This document shows, one piece after another, positions 8,719-17,612 of a stretch of DNA of 47,317 bases. The notes under the pieces were generated by a model. That model was not told the DNA's origin. It worked only from the letters and a program-made list of their open reading frames with translations, and did not search any database. The DNA comes from Clostridium sp. CAG:1000 (GTDB taxonomy: Bacteria > Bacillota_I > Bacilli_A > RF39 > UBA660): assembly GCA_000436975.1 (NCBI GenBank), contig HG000333.1, positions 1 through 47,317 on the forward strand, read 5' to 3'. The first letter of the stretch is position 1. Each line of letters begins with the position of its first letter. The position numbers and the translations under genes are program-made.

Positions 8719-8748
8719 TTTTCAAAAAGAATAAAATAATGATAGAAT
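8719..8748 (+). promoter_or_regulatory. possible promoter of the dCMP deaminase gene
   Basis: TTTTCA (8719-8724), 18 nt, TAGAAT (8743-8748), followed by a GAGG ribosome site before ATG 8766. The -35 is weak. Confidence 0.35.
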
Positions 8749-8765
8749 AATTATGAGGTAGAAGT

Positions 8766-9254
8766 ATGAAAAGAATAGATAAAAATAATTATTATTTAGA
8801 TATAGCTGAAGTTACTCTTGAAAGGGCAACTTGTTTAAGAAAAAAATGGGGAGCTGTTATTGTTAAAAATGATGAAATTATCTCCACAGGATATAATGGC
8901 TCACCTAGAGGAAGAAAAAATTGCGACGATCTTGGTTATTGCATGAGAGAAAAATTAAATATTCCAAGAGGAGAAAGATACGAATTATGTAGAAGTGTAC
9001 ATGCGGAACAAAATGCAATCATATCAGCTCCAAGAAAAGATATGATAGATGCAATTTTATATATTGTTGGTATTAATTCTAGCGATGGAAACTATGTATC
9101 TAACTCTATGCCTTGTGCAATGTGCAAAAGAGTAATTATTAATAGCGGAATCAAAAAAATTATTATAAGAGATACAAAAACTAAATATCGTGAAATAACT
9201 GTAGATGAATTCATAGATAACGATGACAGTCTAAGTGGTACATTTGGTTACTAG
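8766..9254 (+). CDS. comEB: dCMP deaminase family protein (ComEB-like)
   Basis: The 162-residue cytosolic zinc deaminase is predicted to convert dCMP to dUMP for dTTP synthesis. The HAEQNAI motif supplies the zinc His and the catalytic Glu, and MPCAMCKRVI supplies the two zinc Cys. Conserved N-terminal elements TCLRKKWGAVIV and GYNGSPRG match the ComEB/DCTD family. In Bacillus the homologue lies in the comE competence operon but is not needed for DNA uptake. Here it is followed 8 nt later by the glycosyltransferase-like gene, whose ribosome site overlaps this stop codon, so the two are probably co-transcribed. Confidence 0.9.
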   Translation: MKRIDKNNYYLDIAEVTLERATCLRKKWGAVIVKNDEIISTGYNGSPRGRKNCDDLGYCMREKLNIPRGERYELCRSVHAEQNAIISAPRKDMIDAILYIVGINSSDGNYVSNSMPCAMCKRVIINSGIKKIIIRDTKTKYREITVDEFIDNDDSLSGTFGY

Positions 9255-9262
9255 GAGTAAAT

Positions 9263-10111
9263 ATGGATTTGAATATTATAATACCTTTATATAATTATGA
9301 AGGTAAACTTTTAGTATTATATAATAATTTAATTGATGACATTAATGGCATTGATTACAATTTAATCTTTATCAATAATGGTTCAACTGATTTCACGCTA
9401 GAGGAATTAAAAAATATACATAAAAAAGACTTTAAGAGGGTAAAAATTATTAATTTTTCAAAAAAATGCAGTTTTAATGAAGCAATAAAGGCAGGAATTT
9501 TACACTCAAAGAGTAAACTAACTGCAATATTTGATGTAGAAAGTAATATATCAATAAAGTATATAACGAAAATGTATAATTTTATTAAAAACAATGAAGA
9601 TTATGATTTAGTAAGTGTTAATAAAATATTTAATAACAATAATTTATTTAATAAATTGCTTAATAGCCTTGTTAATAAAATGTTCAAAACTGATTATTCC
9701 ACTGAATCTTCTAATTGTTACATTTTTAGAAAAAGCGTACTGCAGACATTAAATAAAAATAATCTTTCAATTAATGATATTGATAATTTAAGTTATAATT
9801 GCTATTTTTATATAGTTAAAACTAACAAAAGAAGAAATATTAATCATATAATTAATAATAACATTTCAAAATTAATTAAATACATTGCATACACATATTT
9901 AATGATTTCTACACTGTTATTTATAATTTATATTATTCTTTGTTTTTCAAGCAAACTTAAGTTTAATGTACTAAGTATTTTCTTGTTTTTAATACAAATT
10001 GGTATTACCTTAATTATATTATGTACTAGTATGAATAAATGTAATAATATTAATAAATATAACAAATATATAATAAAAAACACATTCGGATTAGATGATG
10101 ATATATTATAA
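9263..10111 (+). CDS. GT2-like glycosyltransferase with two C-terminal TMs, motif-degraded
   Basis: The 282-residue protein has the start of a GT-A glycosyltransferase family 2 fold: LNIIIPLYNYEGKL, then FINNGSTD near residue 38, then a long helix-strand region. Two hydrophobic helices (about 208-230 and 237-258) follow, as in DPM1/GtrB-type polyprenyl-phosphate sugar transferases. Two key motifs are altered: DDGS is NNGS and the metal-binding D-x-D region reads FDVESN. It may have lost catalysis or changed its donor. Its end faces tsaD, with a shared terminator just downstream. Confidence 0.65.
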   Translation: MDLNIIIPLYNYEGKLLVLYNNLIDDINGIDYNLIFINNGSTDFTLEELKNIHKKDFKRVKIINFSKKCSFNEAIKAGILHSKSKLTAIFDVESNISIKYITKMYNFIKNNEDYDLVSVNKIFNNNNLFNKLLNSLVNKMFKTDYSTESSNCYIFRKSVLQTLNKNNLSINDIDNLSYNCYFYIVKTNKRRNINHIINNNISKLIKYIAYTYLMISTLLFIIYIILCFSSKLKFNVLSIFLFLIQIGITLIILCTSMNKCNNINKYNKYIIKNTFGLDDDIL

Positions 10112-10128
10112 TTGTACTTGTGATATAA

Positions 10129-10161
10129 AAAAAGTAATGTTAAAGTTTAACATTACTTTTT
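10129..10161. terminator. two-way terminator overlapping the tsaD stop
   Basis: AAAAAGTAATGTTAA (10129-10143) pairs perfectly with TTAACATTACTTTTT (10147-10161) around a 3-nt centre. It serves the + strand glycosyltransferase operon and the minus strand tsaD operon. The stem encodes the last residues of TsaD and its stop codon. Confidence 0.85.
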
Positions 10162-11147
10162 GCATTTGTGGAAAGTGGGGCAAACTGATTATTCTTATAT
10201 AAAATATATGCAGCAGCTCCAATCATAGCAGCATTATCAGTGCAATATTTTTTAGGTGGCATAAACATTTTCACTCCTATTTCATCACACATTTCATTAA
10301 GTGCTTCCCTTATATGGGTATTACTTGCAACTCCGCCACTAATAATCAATGTTTTTAATTTATAATTTGTTAATGCCTTCCTTGTTTTATCAACTAAATG
10401 ATTTGTTACACAATCCTGAAAGGATCTGGCAATATCATATTCTCTAACTTCATTACCTCTTTGACGTTCATTGTGGACTAAATTGTTTATATGACTTTTA
10501 ATGCCACTGAAACTAAAGTTGTATGTATCATCACTTAAAATTTTAGGCATTTTATATGTTGGTTGACCTTTTAAAGCATATTTTTCAACATTAGGTCCAC
10601 CAGGATATGGTAATCTTAGTATTCTTGCTACTTTATCATAAGCTTCTCCAATCGCATCATCTAAAGTTTGACCTAAGTACTCAAAACTATTTTCATCTTT
10701 CATCAATATTAAATCAGTATGACCTCCAGATATTATTAAAGATAATAATGGGTATTCTAATTTATTGTCAATCATATTGGCATAAATATGACCCATCATA
10801 TGATTAACGGCAATAAAAGGTTTATTGTATATATAGGATAGGGCTTTAGTTGCTTCAACACCAACTAATAGACTTCCTAATAATCCAGGAGCATATGTGC
10901 AAGCAAAAGCATCAATATCTTCAAATTTCATTTTTGCTTTCTCCATGCATTCATTTATAACCATAGTTATATTCTCTAAATGTAGTCTACTTGCAACTTC
11001 TGGAACTACTCCCCCATATTTCATATGTACATCAATTTGGGAATTGATCACAGTTGATATGTCTTCACATCCATTTTTAATTATACTTGCGCTTGTCTCA
11101 TCACAAGACGATTCTATTGCTAATATATATATATCTTTTTTTTTCAT
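10140..11147 (-). CDS. tsaD: tRNA N6-threonylcarbamoyladenosine synthase subunit TsaD
   Basis: The 335-residue protein transfers the threonylcarbamoyl group to A37 of ANN-decoding tRNAs, together with TsaB and TsaE. It shows the ASKHA/Kae1 landmarks ESSCDETSAS at the N-terminus, the metal-binding NHMMGH (about 114-119), SGGHTD (about 139) and DDAIGEAYDKVAR (about 162). ISGGVASN and the metal Asp in CTDNAAMIG are near the C-terminus. Length is typical. It is the last gene of the tsaB-rimI-tsaD operon, overlaps rimI by 4 nt, and ends inside the shared terminator. Confidence 0.97.
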   Translation of the reverse strand: MKKKDIYILAIESSCDETSASIIKNGCEDISTVINSQIDVHMKYGGVVPEVASRLHLENITMVINECMEKAKMKFEDIDAFACTYAPGLLGSLLVGVEATKALSYIYNKPFIAVNHMMGHIYANMIDNKLEYPLLSLIISGGHTDLILMKDENSFEYLGQTLDDAIGEAYDKVARILRLPYPGGPNVEKYALKGQPTYKMPKILSDDTYNFSFSGIKSHINNLVHNERQRGNEVREYDIARSFQDCVTNHLVDKTRKALTNYKLKTLIISGGVASNTHIREALNEMCDEIGVKMFMPPKKYCTDNAAMIGAAAYILYKNNQFAPLSTNAKSNVKL

Positions 11148-11482
11148 TTTACTTTCTCCATTATAATAGCAGTATCCTCACCATAATATCTATCTCTTAA
11201 ACTAATTTCCTTAAATCCTAGTTTGTTATATAATTTTATGGCCTGTATATTATTCTCATTAACTTCTAACATAATTCTACTATATTCTTCATTATTAATC
11301 ATATGTTCCATTAAAGAGGTTGCTATACCTCGTCTTCTAACCTCTTCATTAACAAATAAACTCATAATATCTACCACACCATCAACCAATCTTATTTCTA
11401 AGTAACCTAGTGTAGTTTTCCCGTCTTCAGATTTATAATTATATATTGAGTCAGTACTCGATAATATTTCTTTTTCTATCAT
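11144..11482 (-). CDS. rimI: RimI-type N-terminal protein acetyltransferase
   Basis: A 112-residue GNAT-fold enzyme predicted to acetylate the N-terminus of ribosomal protein S18 or other proteins with acetyl-CoA. The acetyl-CoA loop is visible as EEVRRRGIATSLMEHM (about 45-60), and NIQAIKLYNKLGF follows, as in RimI. It is shorter than the usual 140-150 residues, with the missing part at the N-terminus. It overlaps tsaB and tsaD by 4 nt each, the common tsaB-rimI-tsaD arrangement. Confidence 0.88.
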   Translation of the reverse strand: MIEKEILSSTDSIYNYKSEDGKTTLGYLEIRLVDGVVDIMSLFVNEEVRRRGIATSLMEHMINNEEYSRIMLEVNENNIQAIKLYNKLGFKEISLRDRYYGEDTAIIMEKVK

Positions 11483-12030
11483 TTTTCCACCTCTATTTTT
11501 TTAATATAATTAGCTTTTATAAAATGTGGATTCTCACTTTTAATATTAGATACATATTCCACTATTTTGTTGACGTCAATATCGTGTTTCACTTCAAGAT
11601 ATTTCCCAGAATAGTCATTTTGTTCTGAATAAAATTCTTCAATAACAGGTTTATTATCTTTATCAAATACTGAAATATAATACCCCTTATTATCTTCTAT
11701 TACAGCCATTTTATTACAATCTAAATCACTACTTACTAGATATGCTGTTAAACTTGATATAGTATTTATTTTAATATTCAAAGCATAAGCAATTGTTTTA
11801 GCAATGGATAAACCTATTCTAATTCCAGTAAAACTGCCAGGTCCATTAACAACAATTATTTGTGTTAAATCTTTTATATTTTGTTTGTTTTCTTCAAATA
11901 AATCTTTAATCATCGGCATTACATATATAGAATGGCTATATTCGCTCTCTTGTGTCTTAATAAATAATTTGCTCTTTGTTTTAAGTGCAATAGTTATTAA
12001 ACTATCATGTGTATCAATAAATAATATCAT
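11479..12030 (-). CDS. tsaB: tRNA threonylcarbamoylation protein TsaB
   Basis: A 183-residue ASKHA-fold partner of TsaD, needed for t6A synthesis. It has the N-terminal MILFIDTHDS strand and the NGPGSFTGIRIGLSIAKTIA motif typical of TsaB/YeaZ. The ATG at 12030, with an AGAGGAAG ribosome site, is preferred to the in-frame ATG at 12051, because a promoter -10 (12052-12057) directly precedes the longer form. First gene of tsaB-rimI-tsaD. It is somewhat shorter than the 220-230 residues common in the family; the C-terminal part is reduced. Confidence 0.93.
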   Translation of the reverse strand: MILFIDTHDSLITIALKTKSKLFIKTQESEYSHSIYVMPMIKDLFEENKQNIKDLTQIIVVNGPGSFTGIRIGLSIAKTIAYALNIKINTISSLTAYLVSSDLDCNKMAVIEDNKGYYISVFDKDNKPVIEEFYSEQNDYSGKYLEVKHDIDVNKIVEYVSNIKSENPHFIKANYIKKIEVEK

Positions 12031-12051
12031 ACTCTTCCTCTTTTCATGCAT

Positions 12052-12060
12052 ATTATATCA
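12052..12060 (-). promoter_or_regulatory. extended -10 promoter of tsaB-rimI-tsaD
   Basis: The minus strand reads TGATATAAT (-10 at 12052-12057). No clear -35 is seen, but the extended -10 and the position 22 nt before ATG 12030 fit a promoter. Confidence 0.5.
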
Positions 12061-12079
12061 TGTTTTTAATTTTTTTTCA

Positions 12080-12979
12080 TTAGTTATTCCATAGTTTTAT
12101 TGGATAAATATTTTGATTTATAAGTTTTTTTATATATTTTACTACCTCTTCTTTATCTTCTCTATATGTAACTCCTACCCACTTAGATTCAGTATTTATT
12201 ATCTTAACAATATAATCATTATTATCATTTGCCTTAGATACAACATTTGGTATAAGAAATTCATCTTTCAATATATCTATTTTATTCAAAAATACTTTTA
12301 ATTCTTTTTCAATATATTCGAAAATATTCGGATAAAAAATAATCATATTCATTGACACTTTTGTGTTAGGCGCTATTATTTTCTTATAACCAGTTTTTAA
12401 AGATATTGCCTCAATTTGCTTTGAAACAGTTATACTAGATTCATCAATATTTAATAAGTTTTCTTTATCTGTATAGCAAACTCCTCTTTTCACTGATCCA
12501 TTCTTAGTTAAAGTGTTTATAACTTCATAACATACAAGGCCTATTTCATTTTGTTTGGTAGAAATATCCATATAAGTGCTTGCTTCCTTAAATGCTTCAT
12601 ATCCATAAAAATCATCTGCATTAATTATCATAAATTGCTCTTTTATCACATTTCTAGCGGCATATATAGCATGGGCTGTTCCAAGTGGCTTTATTCTTTC
12701 GTTCGGTATGGTATAACCATCGGGTATATCAGATAAATCTTGGAATACATACTCGACAGGAATTTTTCTTTCTATTCTTCTACCAACAGTTTTTTTAAAC
12801 AAATCATAATTTTCTTTTTTGATAATAAATACCACTTTATTAAAACCAAATCTAATCGCATCATATATAGAATAATCTATAATGAACTCATTGTTTGGTC
12901 CAACAGGCTCAATTTGTTTTAAACCACCAAATCTACTTCCCATTCCTGCAGCCATAATTAATAATGTTTTGTTTTTCAT
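12080..12979 (-). CDS. sugar-phosphate nucleotidyltransferase family protein
   Basis: The 299-residue protein has the NTP-transferase signature LLIMAAGMGSRFGGLKQIEPVG at the N-terminus, then PLGTAHAIYAAR (about 99-110) and the metal-binding INADDFYGYEAF (about 119-130). It is expected to join a nucleotide to a sugar phosphate or a related small molecule, probably for surface glycans. The exact substrate cannot be read; glucose-1-phosphate with UTP is one option. It follows ftsH after a terminator and precedes the tsaB operon. RBS AGGATAGG. Confidence 0.85.
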   Translation of the reverse strand: MKNKTLLIMAAGMGSRFGGLKQIEPVGPNNEFIIDYSIYDAIRFGFNKVVFIIKKENYDLFKKTVGRRIERKIPVEYVFQDLSDIPDGYTIPNERIKPLGTAHAIYAARNVIKEQFMIINADDFYGYEAFKEASTYMDISTKQNEIGLVCYEVINTLTKNGSVKRGVCYTDKENLLNIDESSITVSKQIEAISLKTGYKKIIAPNTKVSMNMIIFYPNIFEYIEKELKVFLNKIDILKDEFLIPNVVSKANDNNDYIVKIINTESKWVGVTYREDKEEVVKYIKKLINQNIYPIKLWNN

Positions 12980-12997
12980 AAAAATAACCTATCCTTT

Positions 12998-13027
12998 AAA
13001 AAAAGATTACTCATTTGAAGTAATCTT
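12998..13027 (-). terminator. ftsH terminator overlapping its stop codon
   Basis: AAGATTACT (13003-13011) pairs with AGTAATCTT (13019-13027) around a 7-nt loop. A run of T follows on the minus strand. It overlaps the ftsH stop codon by 2 nt. Confidence 0.8.
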
Positions 13028-14939
13028 ATTTTTTAATTTCATCCTTTTTCTCTTTTTTTTCAGTATCTTTTTCTTTTTTTACTTCCTCATCATCTTTGAC
13101 TTTATAGTTACTATTAGCCTCTACCAAATCTTCTATTTCTTCCTTAGTCAAAGTTTCATTAGCAATCAATCTATTTGCTAATATCTCTACAAGTTTTTTC
13201 TCTTTTGACACAATTTTTTGTGCTTTTTCATAACAATCATCTATTATTTTTTTAACTTCTTGGTCAATTAATAGTGCTACTTGATCTGAAAAATTCTTTG
13301 TTTGATTATAATCTCTACCCAAGAAAACACTTTCGCTTCTATGTTCAAATTGCATTGGCCCTAATGAACTCATACCATATTCAGTAACCATACTTCTCGC
13401 AATTTTAGTGGCTCTTTTCAAGTCATCACTAGCTCCAGTTGATATTTCTTTTAAGTAATATTGTTCACTAGCACGACCTGATAACAATGTTATAATTTGT
13501 TCTTCTAGTTCCTTTTTAGTATATACTAGTGTTCTTTCCTCTTTTGGTAGCATCTGTGTATATCCTCCTGCCATACCTCTTGGTATAATTGTAATCTTAT
13601 GTACTTCTTCACCATTAGGTAGAACAATTCCAGATACAGCATGGCCCGCTTCATGATAAGCCACTATTTTCTTTTCGTATTCAGTGACTTTTCTACTAGT
13701 CTTGGCAGGTCCCATCAACACCCTATCACTAGCTTCGTCAATTTCTTCCATTGTAATTGCTTCTTTGTTTCTTCTTACTGCTAATAATGCTGCTTCATTT
13801 AATAAATTTTCCAAATCAGCTCCAGAGTATCCCGGTGTTCTTTCAGCAATATGCTTTAAATTTACTGAGCCTGATAAAATTTTATTTTTAGCATGAACAT
13901 TTAGAATTTCTTCTCTTTCTCTAACATCAGGTTTTCCTACAGTTACCTGTCTATCAAATCTTCCTGGACGTAAAAGTGCAGGATCTAAAACATCAGGCCT
14001 ATTTGTTGCTGCTATAATAATTATTCCTTCGTTTTCTGTAAAACCATCCATTTCAGATAATAATTGGTTTAAAGTTTGTTCTCTTTCATCGTGGCCACCA
14101 CCAAGACCAGTACCCCTTTCTCTACCAACAGCATCTATTTCATCTATAAAAATTAAACATGGCGCAGTTTGTTTTGCTTGTTTAAACATGTCTCTTACTC
14201 TTGATGCCCCAACACCTACAAATAGTTCTACAAAGTCAGAACCACTTATATAGAAAAATGGTACTTTTGCTTCTCCAGCAACTGCTTTAGCAAGTAAAGT
14301 TTTACCGGTTCCAGGAGGGCCAACTAATAATACGCCCTTAGGTATTCTAGCCCCCATTTTAGTGAATTTTTTTGGATTTTTTAAAAAGTCAATTAACTCT
14401 TGAACTTCTTCCTTTTCTTCTTTTAATCCAGCTACATCTTTAAATGTTTTTGTACCACCATCTTCTGATAATTTAGCTTTACTTTTGCCAAAATCAAATG
14501 TTCCTTTTCCATTATTTCCTAGTTTTATAAACATAACATAAATTAGAATTCCGAACACAATAATAGGTACAACATTAAATAATACATTTATCCAAGTACT
14601 GTTCTCAGGATTTGTATTTGTTGTTACTTTAAGATTATGTTGCTCTGCTGTTTCATAAATAGATGATATTACAGTGTCAGTATAAGGTACTGTAACTTTA
14701 AAAATTTCACCCTTTTTATAGCCATTCATTTTACCTGTTAATTCATATACTCCAGAACTATTCTTTGGAGTAACATTTAATTCTGTCACTTTGCCACTAT
14801 TTATTTCGGTAGTTAACTCAGTATAATTTAACTCATTCACTTTAGTGCTTATAGAGTTTAAAAATATATACGAAGTTATAACTACAACTAATAATAATAA
14901 ATATGGCATAAAATTCATATTTCTTTTAGATTTCTTCAT
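13026..14939 (-). CDS. ftsH: ATP-dependent zinc metalloprotease FtsH
   Basis: This 637-residue AAA+ membrane protease degrades misfolded membrane proteins and short-lived regulators. Two membrane helices (about 10-30 and 114-135) flank an extracytoplasmic domain. Walker A GPPGTGKT is near 206, Walker B CLIFIDEIDAVG near 262, the second region of homology RPDVLDPALLRPGRFDRQ near 317, and the zinc motif HEAGH near 428. The C-terminal tail is Lys/Glu-rich and low in complexity. It follows tilS by 18 nt in a divIC-tilS-ftsH operon and ends at a strong terminator. Confidence 0.98.
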   Translation of the reverse strand: MKKSKRNMNFMPYLLLLVVVITSYIFLNSISTKVNELNYTELTTEINSGKVTELNVTPKNSSGVYELTGKMNGYKKGEIFKVTVPYTDTVISSIYETAEQHNLKVTTNTNPENSTWINVLFNVVPIIVFGILIYVMFIKLGNNGKGTFDFGKSKAKLSEDGGTKTFKDVAGLKEEKEEVQELIDFLKNPKKFTKMGARIPKGVLLVGPPGTGKTLLAKAVAGEAKVPFFYISGSDFVELFVGVGASRVRDMFKQAKQTAPCLIFIDEIDAVGRERGTGLGGGHDEREQTLNQLLSEMDGFTENEGIIIIAATNRPDVLDPALLRPGRFDRQVTVGKPDVREREEILNVHAKNKILSGSVNLKHIAERTPGYSGADLENLLNEAALLAVRRNKEAITMEEIDEASDRVLMGPAKTSRKVTEYEKKIVAYHEAGHAVSGIVLPNGEEVHKITIIPRGMAGGYTQMLPKEERTLVYTKKELEEQIITLLSGRASEQYYLKEISTGASDDLKRATKIARSMVTEYGMSSLGPMQFEHRSESVFLGRDYNQTKNFSDQVALLIDQEVKKIIDDCYEKAQKIVSKEKKLVEILANRLIANETLTKEEIEDLVEANSNYKVKDDEEVKKEKDTEKKEKKDEIKK

Positions 14940-14957
14940 ATAATATTTCCGCCCTTT

Positions 14958-16283
14958 CTAACGATACTTAAGTATTATATCATACTCTTGTGAAATTTTC
15001 TTGTCAAATTTTGATTTTTTCAATCCTGGAAGCCAAACTATATTTTCTTCAGAGTCTAAAACAACTGGCCAAGCATTTCTTTCACTAGTTTTAATTTTAT
15101 CATCAATGAATATATCACTGATTTTTTTAGTACCAATCATACCCTTGATAGTCATTTTATCTCCATTTCTTTTATTTCTAACATACAAAGGCAACGCTAT
15201 TTCTTTACTATTTAGTCTAATTACATTATTTGAAATTTCATTAGTATCTTCGATTTTTTCAATAATTTTCCCGTTTGGCAAATTTACTATATTGATCACT
15301 TCAATCGCATATTTATCAGTTTGCTCTTCATCATATGTAAAGACCAAATCATTATATGACTTTATAACCACTAAATTATTTGGTAGATGCACTATACTAT
15401 TTGACTTGTTTGAGGATATCAAATTAAATATCAAATCAACATGTGCATCACATATTATAAATAAATCATCACCATATATTCTTTCCAATATATTATAAAT
15501 AATTTTATTTTGTATTACTTTATCTAATTGAACAAATTTATCAATATTTAAATTTCCATTATGAAACACTTTATTAAAACATTTGCTAGCCTCATTTTCT
15601 ATAAATTCATTGTTTTCTAGCAAAGTTTTACTATATTTTAAGAACTTTTTATGTACATTTGGATCTTCCTTTTTTAAAAATGGTAATACTTTATGTCTAT
15701 ATCTATTTCTAGTGTAATGATCCTCATTATTTGAACTATCTATCGCATACCATATATTATTTTTAATATCAAAGTCTTCAATTTCAGTTTTTGTTACAGT
15801 AATTAAAGGCCTTACTAATGTATAATTACCTTTATCAACTGTTCTACTAAAACCACTGTAACCTTTTAAAGTTGACCCTCTAACTATTCTCATTAAAATA
15901 GTCTCAATTAAATCATCACCATGATGTGCTGTCATCAAATATCTGGCAGAATAGATATTAACAATTTCATCAAAGAAATTATATCTAACCATTCTCGCTT
16001 CATTATGAAAATTATCATCCCCCCAGTTATTAATTTTAATATATTCAAATATTATATTATTTTCTTTGCAATATTTTTCAAGACACTTTTGTTCTTTTTC
16101 ACTTTCTGGTCTTTTATTGTGGTTTACGTGTGCGCATATAATTTTAAAACCAATTTTTTCTTTGAATTGATTCATGATATATAAAAGTGCCATTGAATCA
16201 GGTCCGCCTGAAACTCCAATAACTACAGTATCTGCCTCTGTCAATTTTAACTTTTTACCTATAAATTCGTATACTTCTTCCAT
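14958..16283 (-). CDS. tilS: tRNA(Ile)-lysidine synthase TilS
   Basis: A 441-residue enzyme that attaches lysine to C34 of the AUA-decoding tRNA(Ile). The PP-loop motif VIGVSGGPDSMALL is near residue 21-34, followed by ICAHVNHNKRPES and MTAHHGDDLIETILMRIVRGS. The C-terminal domain of TilS is present (VRNKRNGDKMTIKGMIGTKKISDIFID). Length is typical for the Bacillus form. It sits between divIC and ftsH, as in Bacillus, but without hpt between tilS and ftsH. Confidence 0.95.
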   Translation of the reverse strand: MEEVYEFIGKKLKLTEADTVVIGVSGGPDSMALLYIMNQFKEKIGFKIICAHVNHNKRPESEKEQKCLEKYCKENNIIFEYIKINNWGDDNFHNEARMVRYNFFDEIVNIYSARYLMTAHHGDDLIETILMRIVRGSTLKGYSGFSRTVDKGNYTLVRPLITVTKTEIEDFDIKNNIWYAIDSSNNEDHYTRNRYRHKVLPFLKKEDPNVHKKFLKYSKTLLENNEFIENEASKCFNKVFHNGNLNIDKFVQLDKVIQNKIIYNILERIYGDDLFIICDAHVDLIFNLISSNKSNSIVHLPNNLVVIKSYNDLVFTYDEEQTDKYAIEVINIVNLPNGKIIEKIEDTNEISNNVIRLNSKEIALPLYVRNKRNGDKMTIKGMIGTKKISDIFIDDKIKTSERNAWPVVLDSEENIVWLPGLKKSKFDKKISQEYDIILKYR

Positions 16284-16296
16284 ATCAAGTTATCCC

Positions 16297-16587
16297 CTAC
16301 TCCTCAATTTTAATAATTATTTCATCTTTTTTTGAATACAAATATTTTTCTCTAGCATATCTTGCCATATATTCTGGGTCTTGCAATTTATTAATCTCAC
16401 TCTTAAGTTCTTCTTCTTCTGATAATTTATCTTTGTATGATATTTTATCTTCTTTTATTTCTTTATTAATCTTTATATACTTAGAAATAGTAGAAAACAT
16501 AGTCGTCAAAAAAAGTATACTTGTTATTATAAGCATAATTGAATAAAAAGTCACCCTTAATTTTGTTTTAACTCCTTTTTTCTTCAT
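16297..16587 (-). CDS. divIC: septum formation protein DivIC/FtsB family
   Basis: A 96-residue bitopic membrane protein: basic N-terminus, one membrane helix (about 13-33), then a coiled coil rich in Lys/Glu, and DPEYMARYAREKYLYSKKDEIIIKIEE, the FtsB/DivIC tail. The protein acts with DivIB and FtsL in the divisome. The position between yabQ and tilS matches Bacillus. It begins a divIC-tilS-ftsH operon with its own promoter. Confidence 0.92.
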   Translation of the reverse strand: MKKKGVKTKLRVTFYSIMLIITSILFLTTMFSTISKYIKINKEIKEDKISYKDKLSEEEELKSEINKLQDPEYMARYAREKYLYSKKDEIIIKIEE

Positions 16588-16609
16588 AATCCACCATTTT
16601 CTTTATTCA

Positions 16610-16638
16610 ATTATAATTTTTAAAACATATAATTACAA
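16610..16638 (-). promoter_or_regulatory. promoter of divIC-tilS-ftsH
   Basis: TTGTAA (16633-16638), 17 nt, TATAAT (16610-16615) on the minus strand, 23 nt before the divIC start. Confidence 0.65.
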
Positions 16639-16648
16639 TAAATCTTTG

Positions 16649-16930
16649 TTATTTTGACATTTTTTGTGTAAATTTTCTTTTGTATACAAAAATACTACTT
16701 ATTAAAGTTATAATAATAAAATAATAATTAATTATTCCATTGTTGATTAACCTAAAAACGTAAAAATAAATTAAAGTAGCATCTATACAAAATAGTAGAG
16801 AGTTCAATGCTCTATATATTTTTTTATTAACATATAGATACTTAACCATTTTATAGAATATTATTCCCAATATATGTCCATATAAAAAAGAAAAAGCAAA
16901 TGATAAAACTTGCTCTATTAAACTCATCAT
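16649..16930 (-). CDS. yabQ: spore cortex membrane protein YabQ
   Basis: The 93-residue protein has about three hydrophobic helices (3-26, 36-58, 66-84) and opens with SLIEQVLSFAFSFLYGHILG, in the style of the YabQ family, which in Bacillus is needed for cortex formation. The placement directly after yabP (4-nt overlap) and before divIC is the conserved order and is the strongest support. It is shorter than the Bacillus protein (about 200 residues), which has an extra C-terminal part. Confidence 0.8.
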   Translation of the reverse strand: MMSLIEQVLSFAFSFLYGHILGIIFYKMVKYLYVNKKIYRALNSLLFCIDATLIYFYVFRLINNGIINYYFIIITLISSIFVYKRKFTQKMSK

Positions 16931-17217
16931 TTAAAAAGCCTTGACATAATACTTTCAGTTTTTATTTTTTTAATATCGTCTAAATAATTAACTGATATAA
17001 TTTTTCCTTTTATTGATAAATTTCCCCTGAAAGTATCAAGTTTTAACAACTCCAAATTATCTCCTTTTATAATTATCGGACCCATTATACTATCAACAAA
17101 AAATTCAGTATCATCAAAACTATTTAACTTTTTAATACCGGACAATGTAATGTTCTTCCTCTCACTTATTGATATCAAATGACTAAAAGAGTCGCTTAAA
17201 TCTTTATTTTTATCCAT
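16927..17217 (-). CDS. yabP: sporulation protein YabP
   Basis: A 96-residue protein of the YabP/YqfC family: SHLISISERKNITLSGIKKLNSFDDTEFFVDSIMGPIIIKGDNLELLKLD. The Bacillus member is made in the mother cell and associates with the forespore coat. The ATG at 17217, with AGGGTG 8 nt upstream, is preferred to the in-frame GTG at 17229, which lies within the ribosome site. It overlaps yabQ by 4 nt. No clear SigE promoter could be read upstream. Confidence 0.9.
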   Translation of the reverse strand: MDKNKDLSDSFSHLISISERKNITLSGIKKLNSFDDTEFFVDSIMGPIIIKGDNLELLKLDTFRGNLSIKGKIISVNYLDDIKKIKTESIMSRLFK

Positions 17218-17268
17218 TTTTTCTTTCACCCTAATTAATTTTATGTTATTAGTATCAAAGTATGAAAA

Positions 17269-17288
17269 AAGACTGCATACACAGTCCT
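17269..17288 (-). terminator. spoVG terminator
   Basis: On the minus strand AAGGACTG, 6-nt loop, CAGTCTTT followed by TTT. The 8-bp stem includes one G-T pair. It lies just after the spoVG stop. Confidence 0.75.
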
Positions 17289-17298
17289 TCGATTCACA

Positions 17299-17583
17299 CT
17301 AGTTTTCTTTGCTTTCAGTTTGAACATCTTCTGCTTTTTCATAAGCATCTAGTATTTCTTTTTCAAACATTGTTCTTACTTCTTGGTTGATTGGGTGAGC
17401 AATATCTTTGTATTCACCAACAGGTGTTTTTCTACTTGGCATAGCAATGAATAAACCATTGTCACCTTCGATAATTCTAATATCATGAATAGCTATTGCA
17501 TTATCAACTACTACTGAAGCAATTCCTTTCATACGAGAATTTTCTCTTTCAACCTTACGAATCTTTACTGATGTGATTTCCAT
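17299..17583 (-). CDS. spoVG: regulator SpoVG
   Basis: A 94-residue nucleic-acid-binding regulator. ITSVKIRKVERENSRMKGIASVVVDNAIAIHDIRIIEG and FIAMPSRKTPVGEYKDIAHPIN are diagnostic of SpoVG. Family members affect cell division timing at sporulation onset and virulence or surface gene expression in other Bacilli; the target here is unknown. Length is typical. AAGGAGG ribosome site. It has its own promoter and terminator, so it is a monocistronic unit. Confidence 0.97.
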   Translation of the reverse strand: MEITSVKIRKVERENSRMKGIASVVVDNAIAIHDIRIIEGDNGLFIAMPSRKTPVGEYKDIAHPINQEVRTMFEKEILDAYEKAEDVQTESKEN

Positions 17584-17612
17584 AAAGTACCTCCTTAATA
17601 AATGCTAATATA

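Noticed and set aside
15001..15498. A + strand reading frame of 165 codons inside tilS
   Set aside because: It is antisense to the conserved tilS gene, with no ribosome site or motif.
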